DNA of 64,000 bases, from positions 5,778,501 to 5,842,500 of the forward strand of contig CANUEZ040000193.1 of the NCBI GenBank assembly GCA_948099385.1, in the 5' to 3' direction. The position numbers were made by a program, and so were the translations under genes. This document shows, in pieces, positions 1 through 11,560 of the stretch. This DNA comes from Fasciola hepatica (lineage: Eukaryota; Platyhelminthes; Trematoda; Plagiorchiida; Fasciolidae). Each line of letters begins with the position of its first letter. Within the stretch, counting starts at the first letter, position 1. Below the pieces are notes generated by a model. That model was not told where the DNA came from. It made no database searches and was given only the letters and a program-made list of their open reading frames with translations.

Positions 1-3000
1 AAAGCTGCTTGAATTTAACATATCATTCATTTAAAGTATGGATGAATAAATTGAGGCGTTTAATGGACTAGCTCAAATGTGAATCGACTACTGCAACACA
101 CTAATGAAGAAAAAAGAATAGTGATCCTGAATAGTAATAGGAAACGATGACGTGCCAAATAAAGTGTAAATCTATTGTCCGTGGCAAACGGCTGGTTTTC
201 GAACCGTTTATATTCCCGGTTTGAGTAAGCGGCTCCCGTCTTCCATGTCGTGCGCACTGTTCTCCTTATGACAAAAAAAGGTCGAATATGACTTCAGAAC
301 ATTGAAATTCTTTCGTTTGTGTGCCTATAACTACTGGCGCATTTGATGGGTGGTCTGGTGAACAGGGCAAACCCATCCTTGTGGCATCTGATCTGCATGC
401 TGTATAAGATAGTATAGGACCTAAACGAACAAAAATGTGGTGCTTTAGTTGATCATAGTTTGTCATGTTGCCGTGGCAGAGGTTTTGTGTTGCGAACGCA
501 CAAGTGATCCTTAAGGAAGTCTACGAAAGGTTTGCTTCTGTTGTGGTTACAGCAACCGAATCGGCCTTTCCAAGGAAGCCAGTCCGAATAACCACGAGCG
601 TTAACCGGAGCGTCGGCTGTGGTCGAATGAGTGTGGACTTCAATGCGCGGTATACCTTCCAACTGATGAGCTGAAAAGTCTGTTCGTATATGCCTATGTC
701 AACCACGTTCAATGCTGACAAATGAGATCACTATATTGCCAGCTAACAAAATTGAACTCCATCAAGTAATGTCATAACCCTCTCAGTTTCTGGTGTCATC
801 GTCAGCAATATACTGAATCATATATTTTGTGAAAGTTTGCTTCCTATCTCACTCAAAAAGCAATTGCGTATCACCAATCAAATAGAACACTAATTATTGG
901 AAAACAGGATTGATTACCGCTTGGTATCTGAATTTGATTGAACTGTCAACTGCCATCGGACAATACACATGTGGACAACCCACTGATCACTGAAACGAAG
1001 GACTATTTCAGATTTGCGTTAGACAAGTAGTCAGCTCATCAAACAGCGGAGACGTATTTATAGATGAATAGTGTCTGCAACCTTGCCAAAAATTAGTATG
1101 CTGTGAAATTTGACCGAGTTATGGTTGGATCGGCTGTCCAGCATTGTGATTTTCATGCCTATTTGGAAAGAAATTCGTTTAGATCAGTGGACAGATTACG
1201 TCTTTAACTGATTCGTGTCTGATCAACTCTCCATTTGGTAAAACTACCCATGACTGACTCTTCCGCTAGTCAGCTAAATGTTGCCCGATTTATTTGACGT
1301 CAGCTCGACTTTGCTGACCTCATTACTTTCATTCTGTGGTTGCATATTTGATTTATTTATCCAACCCTCATTTGGTATTGCTGAATTTCCGTTTCGAGGG
1401 ACAAATTGTTTGGTTTCAGAATTTTATTGACTGTACTTAGTTTGGTTTGTTATTAGTTGACCTATTGCGTGCAAAATTGACCTCAGAGGTCAAATCTCGA
1501 CTGTATTTGCATGTGTAAAGTAAAAGTCTTTGATCGTTCAAGGGATTCGTAGTGGCCTCGATAGGGTTGAGGAAAAGACCAATATCTGGCCACCATATTT
1601 ACCTGAACTGACTTTTCTGTTACGGTTGCCCTCTTTATCAAATCCGTTTGTACTCGGTCGCGGTTCGCGTTCTGATTCGTCGTTGCGAGCGTTTGCATTC
1701 CGTGTGTTTCTCGTATCGGTACTGTTTCGGGTCCTCGCTGAATAGAATACATCGTAACATCTTTCCCTTGGCATGCATCTTCTCTATTCGTTCAACAGAG
1801 AGGGTTACGTTGGAATTTCGATGTGAGACCGGAATAAAGACACGTTCATAAGCCTCGCTTAAACGTCTCCCGAAAGATGATGTTTAGCTTTTTAAGTCAT
1901 TTAGTGGTATAATATGCAGCGAAGTCAGTGATTATGCTCCCATATTCCATCTGCCGCTCAATCTGCTATTCTGATACGACAACGAAACAATAAGTTGAAA
2001 GTTATACTCGACAGACAGAAAATTAACGCAACCAGTGGTACCAGGTTTGTGGCTGGTGAACGAGATAAACATTCAGGTGATCGATCACGATCTGCATTGT
2101 GCAGGCACGGAAAAGAGCTGTTCAATAAAATGCAAACCATTGGAGAAGCGGGTATTATTTCGTGGTTATTTTAGACCATATAAAGTCAGATCAATTCCTA
2201 CGGATTTCATCCAAATTGAATGGAATTAGTAGATTTTATTTGAGTGTTGATACGCCAGTATATATTTGGTCGAGAGCAACCAGGCGATGTGGGTATACAT
2301 TTGTCTTGATGGATTGGTACGAAATTCCGTTCCATAGGGAATCACTATCGAAACACAGGATCGCTCATTTGGCAAGAGCACATGAAACCAGCACATTCGT
2401 GCAATCTTTTCACACAGTCACACAGCTTGAAATAGAACAGAATGGAACAGAAGCATCAAATTGCAAATGGGAACATCTTAGCCATGAGTCACAGCTGTCA
2501 CACACTCAGCTCGTTTCTTCAAGTACGCCGATGAAAATAATTCACGAGAGGAAACATTTCCGTGCAGCCTAGTCTTGCGGTAAACACTCACAAATGTCTA
2601 GATTGCATTCATTCCACTGTCAGATCACGTTTTCTAGAATAAAGCACCACTGTTGAATCTACCACACCTACACGTTTAAACCATGGGAATTATCACGGTT
2701 TTTGAGAACTTGCATTGGTCTTTGCATACAGACATTGCTGTCTAGAAATTTCATCGATAGCCATTTTAAATTCATGAAGTCCAACAGTTCGTTTCTTCGC
2801 AATATGTTATTTCTTCATTCGTGCATAAGTGTATGTTTCCCATGTTTCCATATTGTTCTGCCTTATTTATTTCGGTCTGCTGAAAAGAGGCTACATCACT
2901 GTTGGTAGAGGTCTGTACAGAATCCGTCTTGTTTCTGGGCGTATGCGATAAGCATATAACATCATCCATTTAATTTGTCAGAAATATCATTGCGGACTGT

Positions 3001-4897
3001 TCAAGGATGAATTATTGTCTCAGCCGTGAACACGTTTTGGCGTACGAAGAGTTTCTTCATATGATCAGTTAAACATGCACAAGCCAGTATAACAACAAAT
3101 TCATAGAAAATAATCGAAAAATAGGATTTGGTAATTCGGGAACTGGTAAAGAACGCGGCTTGAATACTGTATCAGCAGTTTTTCGAATGTAGTCTGATAG
3201 AAACTTCCCATGGGTCTGTTGACATTTTTAATAAAACATGTTGTCGAAATGACAAAACAGAAGCGACAAATGGAGTAGTCTCGTCAATGACCGAATCTCC
3301 GTTATATGAAAACTAATAAAATGGTTGCTTAGGTTCCGAGATCCTGTTATGTTGTGAAAGACAGTTGATCATCTAGAATAATCTCCGTTCAAATATAAGC
3401 TGACCTATCCACATCAAACACTGAGAAAATGGATCAAAGAAAAGATCTGTCTACAAGGACACTATCTATTCTGCACTGAAATTGTTCCAGAGAAGTACAA
3501 GATAAGCACAGTGCAAACACTGTTTCTCGGGCTAGAGTAGATTTGGACGACAAAGCCACTGGAGGGAGAAATCATTCAAATTATTGAAACGCTGATGTCA
3601 ATTGCGTATCCAGCATAATTCCTGGCAAATTATTATCAAATCAAGCTGATAATTAATAGTCTTCCACTGGGCTTGGAAATAAATTTATAAATACCTCATA
3701 AGTGAAACTTTAGGATCAACCGAATCAACGATCGTTTGAAGCCAACTTCCCGCAAATCTACTATACTGCCGAACCGGTTATTATGTTCACGTTATTCCCC
3801 GGTCACACGTCATAAATGGTTTAACACATTCACATGTGGCTTGAGAACGAACCTCAACACGATTGCGTCATCGATCAATGAAAGATCACTGACTGCCACA
3901 AATTGTTTGACGACAAGGCAATACGTCACTGCCAGTCAGACAGTCATGGGGATTTGCCTACTGGAAACACTAGAAAAACATTTCTCCAATAAACAACGCG
4001 ACACCATCACGTGATCCACCGAAGTATATAAAGCAACAAATTTGATTCCATCAGGATGAATACTCATTTTCCTGTCGCAAAAAATCTCGCATGAACCAGG
4101 TTATGTATGCTCACGCAGCGCAAGTGGGGATCAACTTTTTGACTGCTGTCATTATATTCACCGATATTCGAACTTGGCTATCAGTTTGACGCGAGCGTCG
4201 TAGTTGATTGGTGATATTGGTAAAAGTGATGTGATTGTGGTGATCATTCATGCGAGAGACGCGCCCAGAAAGCTGCCCAACCGGAGAAGACAGCCAAGTT
4301 ACAAGACAATTCTACTACGTTCATGGAATGCGAGTAATGATTGTCAAACGTTTTTCCCAATTTATAATTTGATAAGGTGAGCTTTCAGTGAGAGATATGC
4401 CCATGTTCATTACTCACTTGCTATGACAGGGTAAAAGATAAATTAGAGGAACGTTGTTCATATGTGAAATTGAACTTAAAGTAATGGTTACCAGTGTTGT
4501 ACTGACCTGTTTGTTTTGGTTCATGGTTACATTTGAACAATATTTTCCTGCAACTAGTTAATATTCATCTGATTTGGCAAATACGGTTGAGTGAGGATAC
4601 TTGATTAGGACATCAGAACACTCGGTATCAAAACAACTAGTTGTCAGTGTTTCACCTGTGATAAAATAATAAACGTTTTTACAGATTTTGTACACTGGGT
4701 GATAGAAAAGCAGAAAAATAGTCGATAATCTTGATTACAGCAATTGACAAATTCGTGCCCATACAGTAGCGGTGTTATCAGTGTTACGACAGATATTGTG
4801 TTGATAACTATCAGATGCGTGCCGTTTATGATTAGTCAAATTATTTTTGTGGGAAACTAGGATACATTCAGATATCTGAAATGTTGCTTTTGAGCAT
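1..4897. other. Unassigned AT-rich stretch, no gene recognised
   Basis: Reading both strands I find only short open frames (up to about 136 codons, at 2162-2572) with no domain, motif or splice pattern I recognise. Overlapping frames on both strands at 453-721 are open but match no family I know. No LTR ends, terminal repeats or long microsatellites are visible. The stretch may hold very old transposon remnants or introns of a gene lying elsewhere; nothing in it decides between these. Confidence 0.55.
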
Positions 4898-4993
4898 TGG
4901 CATTTCTTGTTGCTATTACTTTGTCAGCTTATATCGGCAGAGGGTCTCCATTATTATTGATCGAATTATCCGATTCCATGGAAGAGGTGGTAA

Positions 4994-5330
4994 TTGTCGT
5001 TTGTCAGCTCTTCACTTGTATTTTGTTTAACCGACTTTGGTGATGAGCCTTTATGTGTCAAGACGTTTTTCCTGTTGTTCAACAAACGTCACCTGCCCCA
5101 CACTGAGAGCTGGAAATGTACGGATACTCTGCGTTTCATTCGTAAATTGAGAAATAGTCGAGAGATGAACAAAACATGTATTCCGGCAGCGTAATAACAT
5201 CGTCCTGACTTGGAATATGGAGAACGGGCGATTGAGACCGACCGGCCACCTCTAAATTAAACTCATGGGCAGACAGATTGCTTTTTGACTGCTTGATGAC
5301 AAGGTGTGCTATCGTTATTCTGCGTAACAT
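4994..5330. other. Best-conserved segment of the duplication (arm A copy)
   Basis: The segment has an open frame on each strand: 66 codons at 4994-5194 (+) and 64 codons at 5136-5330 (-). Both are also open in arm B, differing at only a few residues each. In a 120-base stretch compared directly (about 5021-5140) I count three differences. I recognise no protein family in either frame. The overlap of two short frames on opposite strands argues against both being genes; the conservation may simply reflect recent gene conversion. Confidence 0.5.
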
Positions 5331-6177
5331 TATTGATGGAGAACCCGGGTTGTATATTCGGAATGAGAAATGATTTCATTTTTTCTACGTTTTATTTATA
5401 GATCATATCTTAATTACATTAGTGGTCAACCACTGTAGAAGTTGCCTTTTCTCTCTCAATAATATGAATCTGTGGTAGCGTGTGCATGGACTTGATAAAA
5501 TTTCCTTATGAATAAGTGAACGTCTTAGTGAGCCAGCAGATTGATGTGAATATAATGCATCCGAGAAAAGCAAACAATTTATGGATTATATTTCCAACGT
5601 GATTTTATACCTTTACAGGCCTAATTGAATTCACTTATTAGGTAGAATGAATCCATCCAGTTACCAAATCTTAATTTCCATTCATGCTTTATCTAAAATT
5701 TATCGGGAAAGGATGCGGTTAGTTCAGTTCTGGACATGAGCACATTGCTACATCATGTGATAGAAACGTGATGAAATGAAAGTGTCCAATCTAGCCCACT
5801 GGAGGTCATACTATTCAGGCTGCATGTTTTCATTGAACACACAAATGCGTCCAACAAGAGGGTTTACTCACTCAATGTATCTTTTCTACCAGTGAGTGTC
5901 GTTCGAAGAAGCAATCAAAAATATAAGGACATTAGATAGAAGAATGAGAAAACCCAGTAGATTATAGGGATAAACCAAAAAACCCTTTTGCTTATGTATT
6001 ACCAACATCCAGTTTCAATTTCACGGAGCCTGATCGCATCATAAAAAAAGTTTAAATCCTATCCTTCTCAAGACCTTAATTAGGAGATATTTGTATGACC
6101 TGATTAGAGAACAGTTTAATCTCTGAATATCTCAAGCAGATTCACATACACGGGAGTATTGTGTGCTAGGCTCATCA

Positions 6178-6860
6178 TCAACATGAGCAACGAATTTCGC
6201 AATTGAAAGAGGCCGAAGCTCTGACGTCATTCTGTGTGGCCGCATTGCGCGGTGTCATCGATTTTTCCAACCATTTAGGTATGTTCTTCGACGCTGGTTG
6301 AGCCAAGCAGCTATGCGTTCTGCCTGTGGATGCGTCACCGTAGCTGTAAGCTGTCTGATATAAAACATGTGAGACATTGGGATCGGCAAGACTGGCTGAA
6401 TAACTTTTGAATCCTGTCCTGTTGGTGATCAGTAACATAAGTAGTTGCACCGCAGTCTACGAGTGTCCTATGGTTGACCTAAGGTATAATTATATATTTT
6501 TCAATAAAGAGGCTGTCACCTCCGAATACTCAAACATTAGAAACTTGCTTTTAGTTGACTGTATTTGATGTGTACCGTCGGATGAAACTGACAAAGCTTT
6601 CTGCTTAATTGCACGTGTTCATCAGTTATTTCGGCTATGCACGGACCCTGAGTCCGTCACTTTGATGCTTCGCATGGAAATGACACGACAACCCGATTAT
6701 CGCTCCCCGCGACTCATGAGATGGAGAACACGGTTATTAGGGAGGAAATAATTAGCGTGCATTGCGAGATCGTGATTGTAGAGTAAACGTGCAACGGTCA
6801 AATGACATCCGTGCTTGATAACGAGCCAGTTTGTGATGTGTATATTGAAGGCTTCAAAGA
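6178..6860 (-). repeat. Internal repeat copy R1, arm A
   Basis: This is one of two facing copies of an unnamed repeat inside arm A; the other is R2 at 7505-8030. Landmarks shared in order are a TATCAAGCACGG start, a tract close to CGTGTTCTCCATCTCATG, and an ACAAATGGTTG motif further on. A 90-codon open frame at 6178-6450 survives here. The arm B partner of this copy is at 53450-54095. I do not recognise the family. Confidence 0.6.
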
Positions 6861-7080
6861 AGCTTAAGACTTTCGAACTTTTGGTGATCCTGTCAAATAA
6901 GGCGCATGTTTCCCAATTAATCTGAGTTGTTTATTATGTTTCCGGATAAGATTCCATGTAAGTTCAGAATTGGAAGATGTTTTGATATCATTTTTTTCTC
7001 TGTCAGGATGTTGTTATCCAATGTAGTGTCCCGTTTGAAAGATTTGATGTCGGAACGTATGTCTTCCATCCTTCATGCGT
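6860..7080 (-). pseudogene. Possible Penelope-like RT N-terminal fragment, arm A
   Basis: On the minus strand a reading with TGSPKVRK followed by a broken SLKP tract resembles the GLPKxHK...PLRPI segment that opens the Penelope reverse transcriptase. The arm B partner (53170-53440) preserves it better as TGSPKVQKP, stop, VSLRPI. No palm motif follows; the unnamed repeat R1 starts directly afterwards. The match is short and I hold it loosely. Confidence 0.35.
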
Positions 7081-7504
7081 GCATTTCTTCTTCATAATTG
7101 CACTGTCTGATGCATTATCTTGTTTCAGGGACACCATTTGTTCTATTCTACCTAATTTCTCTATTACTCACGTAGAAGACCTAGTCAATAGCCTACTCTC
7201 TTAAGTTGTTATAATAATCAGATGTTCGGATGAAATGTTCCCACGCAGTATCCATCTCAAAGTAACCTGGGAAGGTCGCTATTTGCAATTCTCCAGTTTC
7301 GCACAAAAGACCCACAATCATGGTTTGGTTCGAATCCTCCTCAGCAGAGGGTGGGAAATCTGCATCAAAGAAGAAATGCAAAATGAATAGAAGTTTATAG
7401 GAAGAATGTTGCTGACCAATTGCTATCCTGATAAGTTCACCGAGCAACATCGAAAACCGAGGTAAGTATGCGGAAGTCTGGCAGCAGAAATCAGCTTCGT
7501 TTAT

Positions 7505-8030
7505 TTGCCTAACATATTGTTTATACGAACTCCCGCTATCAAGCACGGCAGTAATTTGACTGTTGCACGTGCATGCTACACACACGCTCTGGCAATACAT
7601 GTCGATCACTTCCTCCCTATGAATCGTGTTCTCCGTCTCATGGGTCGTGGGAAACAATACTCCAGTTGCCGTGTCGGCTTTATGCGAGGCATCACAGTGA
7701 CGGACTGGTGGTCCGCGCATAGTCGAAAAGACTAACGAGCACATGCAACTAAAACGTCACATCTTCGGATTCTTCTATTGTGCAACGTTTATTTGCATCA
7801 GGTCACAAAGCTGGCCCGACCTAATCCCCTAAAATTGTGTTGCGCAATCCCAATTTGGAGCTGTGAGCATTCACCGAAGCGGAGTCCATCAGAATGCATC
7901 CCTCAGCGATTTGTGCACAACAAATGGTTGACACAAGTGTATGTTTGTTATGGCACCAACCGAAAGGACCCCGATCTCTTCCTATCCATCCCGCTGTTGA
8001 ACCTTTCAATCTAACCCAATTAATTGTATC
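7505..8030 (+). repeat. Internal repeat copy R2, arm A
   Basis: This copy faces R1 (6178-6860) and is about 75% similar to it over the first 220 bases. It is shorter than R1 between the two landmarks (about 390 against 540 bases). A 76-codon frame at 7505-7735 is open here and, with many substitutions, in the arm B partner (52536-52769, minus strand). Confidence 0.6.
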
Positions 8031-8511
8031 ATTTTCATCGTTGTGCGATACATAAACTGAAGTGTTTTACTTAGCGGTGGACGGGAGCAAACGAAATAAT
8101 TGCATCACGTTAGTTATATTATCCTCCAGTTCCCATGTACTTCTCAAGAAACAGAATTAATGTATAACCCAAACCTCAAAATATGATGCGGTTCCCACAC
8201 TCGATCTGACGAACATACTCGTCATTAGCCGAAAACATTTCAGTATTGAATATTTTGTGGCATATGCTTCATGCTGCAAATCCATCAGTAATCGGAATCA
8301 CGTCTCCCCTTTTACAAGTCGGATTCATCTTCAAGCCCTCTATGTAGAAAGATATTCACGACTCCAATGTATCCTGAACATCGCATCTAGATGTTTTGCT
8401 TGACATCAAATTTGGTTCACGTTTCTACTGACTTGGTCTTCCCTGCACAAAGGAATGTGTTGAGGGAAGCAAATATAAATCACTAAGTCAAAGTGCGTGT
8501 GGATGCTTTGG

Positions 8512-8529
8512 GTCTCCACACACGGAGAC
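8512..8529. other. Short perfect hairpin kept in both arms
   Basis: GTCTCC-ACACAC-GGAGAC forms a 6-bp stem with a 6-base loop. Arm B has the same hairpin at 51745-51762. I know of no function; it lies just beyond the integrase fragment. Confidence 0.5.
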
Positions 8530-8614
8530 TGAACATTTATGTTTGGTGATACGTCCAAACTCCAAAATGAATGTCGATGATTCCTCGCCGTTCAGTTGCT
8601 GATGTGAACTGACT

Positions 8615-9560
8615 GCCAACAATATCAGACTAGCCTCCACATAGCTTGCACCTCAGGGCTGAATGTGTCAATCAATTTCATAGCGTAACGTAACCTTTTG
8701 AATAATTTCACGATTATCACAGCAAACGACGCAGTTTTCAGTGCACATTCTGCGGCCTCAACGTCAGACCCACCATCACGTTGCATCACCTTAGGTATAC
8801 AGCCTCCGGTTATAAACCGTATCATTGTCATGAAAAGATATTCGCAGTCATATTATACACGCTTTCCAAGTGAATTGCTCGACACCCATATCTGTTGTGT
8901 TCAATTATATCTACCTTGATACGAAACGGTTTGAAATAATTGACATCGTATTCCTCAAAGAGGTAGCTCCTACATTTCCATAGGAATTCGGACAAGAGTG
9001 TTATTACTTGAGCCATGGGTTGGGCATATTAAGCACTCATTGAGGACGCGTCTCTCGGTTGTAATGGCTTTCAAAATTCAGAAGTCTTTCTTGATGCGAG
9101 TTCAAACATGACCCGTGCCTATAGATCTTGAAATCTGGTGGTGGTGTTGCTTCAAATATTCAGTGAATTGTGGGCGAGCTGGTAGAGCTGTCAACCTACC
9201 ATTAGGTGAACTGCAATGCAGAGCAGCTTTAGCATAAAGACATCGTTTACCGTCGAGCAGCCTTCGTTCAAACATGTTCATGTTGAGAGTTTTAGCGCAT
9301 CTATCGGGATTTATTTCCACTAATATAATTTCTCCAAAATTGTGCGTGTGAAACAACTCGAACACAGTTCCCGTGGCTTCTGACACTTCGAACAAATATA
9401 GCGGTCCCAGCTTGACAGTAGTTGTTGGAGCATCATGAATCGAGCAATCTGAAGCCCTATAAAACCACCAAATGGATGAAAATATTCGAGGTTTTCTTGT
9501 TGCAAACTGCATTCGTACTGATTGCTTTTCTTGAAGAACATACATTTTGACAGTCTCTGT
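8615..9560 (-). pseudogene. BEL/Pao retrotransposon integrase fragment, arm A
   Basis: Reading minus, the order is an unrecognised stretch beginning MFFKKSNQYECS, a broken zinc-binding segment ending near GTGHV, and then the integrase core. Core signals are EYDVNYFKPF for the family's GVDYFGPF block (catalytic Asp replaced by Asn), RYGCRAIHLE for the conserved RAVHLE block, RFITGGCIPKVM, and RDGGSD where the second Asp is kept. The frame is interrupted by several stops and shifts, so no integrase could be made. It lies inside arm A and has a partner at 50671-51640 in arm B, so it predates the duplication. It is much more decayed than the BEL element at 55479-59694. Confidence 0.75.
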
Positions 9561-9599
9561 TCTTTCAGTGACCTACTCTAGATTCTGGTGACAAACATC

Positions 9600-10400
9600 A
9601 TGAAGTTTCCTTTTATAAGGCAATAAAATGGGCACTACGAATGGTTATGGATCAAACAATGAAGCAAAAAATCCTAGGTAATCCCCAGTCGTTATGGTAA
9701 CCTCGGAACGGTCATACTGAATAACTCACTTGAAACCTAATGCCTTATGGCCAACGATGATCTGCTGATGAAAAAGTACGTACTCGATTTTCATCCGTTC
9801 ATCAATTCTGCTCGTAGCCTAAGTCTTTACGACACCAATTCAGTTAAGTGTTGCCTATCTGTTTGAATTATCGCAATAAATCTTCATACTACAATGACAA
9901 CAATCAACAGTCCAGACAAAAGTTATTAGTCATCGCATATAATACTTATGAAAATAGTCAATGTTTCTTTCATCAGCAGTGCTTCTTAAGGACAGTTTGG
10001 CACAAAACGGTGAATAACTGGTGCCAAACGGATGAGGTTTCTTTTCACAAAACAATCGCATTGCTTCGCACATGGTAATCTGACCAGTAAAGGAAGCCTA
10101 CAGATCACCTGTAACACTATGGAAACCGAATTTTTTGGAATATCTATTCAATTCCAGCCTAAAGGGCTATGACATATCAACGGAACCTGAAGGGTTCTTC
10201 TACCAAATGATCAGTTGGATCGGTTACTTGTGTAAGAACTTCGTTGAGTGAAATGCTCTCACGAACAGCCGCACAGTCGAATACAACTCGGAACTTTCCG
10301 GGCTTATTCGAACTTAAGACGTTATGTAGCCCGATATATTTTGGGAATCAATTGCTTCAAAACGAATGCTAGTGAAAGCGTGGGAGGTAGCGTCTGTGTG
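9600..10400. other. Arm A stretch between the BEL and RTE fossils
   Basis: No coding signal is recognised. The first 600 bases align with 50060-50680 in arm B; the last 80 or so align poorly because arm B carries about 0.3 kb extra there (49650-50005). Confidence 0.5.
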
Positions 10401-10409
10401 GTGGTAAAC

Positions 10410-11560
10410 TGTCGTGTCCGTTAGGGCGTCCTCCATTTCATTGGTCCCCATCAGTTACCCATCTCTCCTGTGGCCCCAAAAATCTGACGCACGCATTTGT
10501 AGCCACTCCTGGGCAAACCACAAATTAGCCTTAAAACAGGCCACCGGCTCATGTCGAACAACTCCGCTGCACTCTGGGTTGCATTTGGATGTGCAAAGGC
10601 TGAAATGAGATCATCTGAATAAAGGCTGGATTAGTCACCGTTAATCTAATTTCCACTGCTGACTGGACAATCGAGTAATACAACATTCCTGAACAGTGCT
10701 GGAAACACCGCCACGCACACGTTTCCCGAGAACCTCTTTGAATAATTTTGAAAACATGCGATCTGATCATGCCAAGGCTTGTCCGGCAAGAGACGCTCCT
10801 CGTGCTCCAGTGGTCGAGGTGTCAAGACAACAAACTGGAATACCGAACTGTCGGAAACATGCTTGCGCAGCTTGTTGGAATGTAAGGACTCTACCATAAG
10901 TTGGCGGCCTCACAATGTGGACGCTGTAGAACAAGAACTAAAACGTCTACATGGCTTGTTTCTCAGAAGTCCGCATGCTTAACTGTGACAATCGGTGCAT
11001 AAATATTGCAGGACAAAAGATAGCTTGCTAGGTTTATCGTAGCGATAAGGCAGAACAATTTTGGAGCCACGATGTCACATTCGATACTAGCAGTAAATCC
11101 AACAGTACAGTGATGGCTTGGGAGCCAATTCCCCCGAGACTTCCTGTTGCACGTTTCGAAGGCTTCCACAAAATCTCGACAGTGATTGGGATGATTAATT
11201 CGACGCCAATCTCTAAGAGATATTCAATGAGATCGAGAAATGTGACATTCTAGACATCGCTTGGAACTGAGTGGCTCTCTTAAGCCCCTTGGATGAGTCA
11301 ACGCGAGAAGTCCTAGGTCACGACGGTTACCAGACTGGATCTCTGGTAAACCATTTCAGCTGTCAGACAAACAAACGAAGCCCAGAAATCAGGAAGTGGC
11401 GAGAACTACATACTGCAACAGGGGGGTTCGCTCTCCGTTAAGCTTGATTGAAAGCGGTGATGGATCAAACATTCCGCCTCATTCTCAACGCATCGGATAG
11501 GCGCTGCAAAGGAGAGTCATTCCTGTGCAGCGCAGCCAGCCATCTTTTACTTGAGCACAA
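10410..11560 (+). pseudogene. RTE-type LINE endonuclease fragment, arm A
   Basis: Reading plus across frames, conserved blocks of the apurinic-like endonuclease of RTE LINEs appear in order: ACAACWNVRTL near 10858, a MWTL...ELKRLH segment near 10917, CFSEVRM near 10950, INIAGQ near 11002, and MAWEPIPPRLPVARFEG near 11112. Further on comes a linker block DWISGKPFQLSDK (about 11333-11370) that normally lies between endonuclease and reverse transcriptase. No reverse transcriptase follows. Stops and frameshifts break the sequence. The 300 bases before the first block may be the element's 5' end. The partner is at 48340-49560. Confidence 0.7.

Noticed and set aside
453..721. Three overlapping frames on both strands as a small gene
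   Set aside because: They exclude one another, have no recognised motif, and fit chance openness in a locally GC-richer patch.
7193..7744. A 183-codon open frame on the minus strand with a DSGSS motif that could suggest an aspartic protease
   Set aside because: The frame crosses the edge of repeat R2. The arm B copy has stops and lacks the DSG motif, and no second protease block follows.
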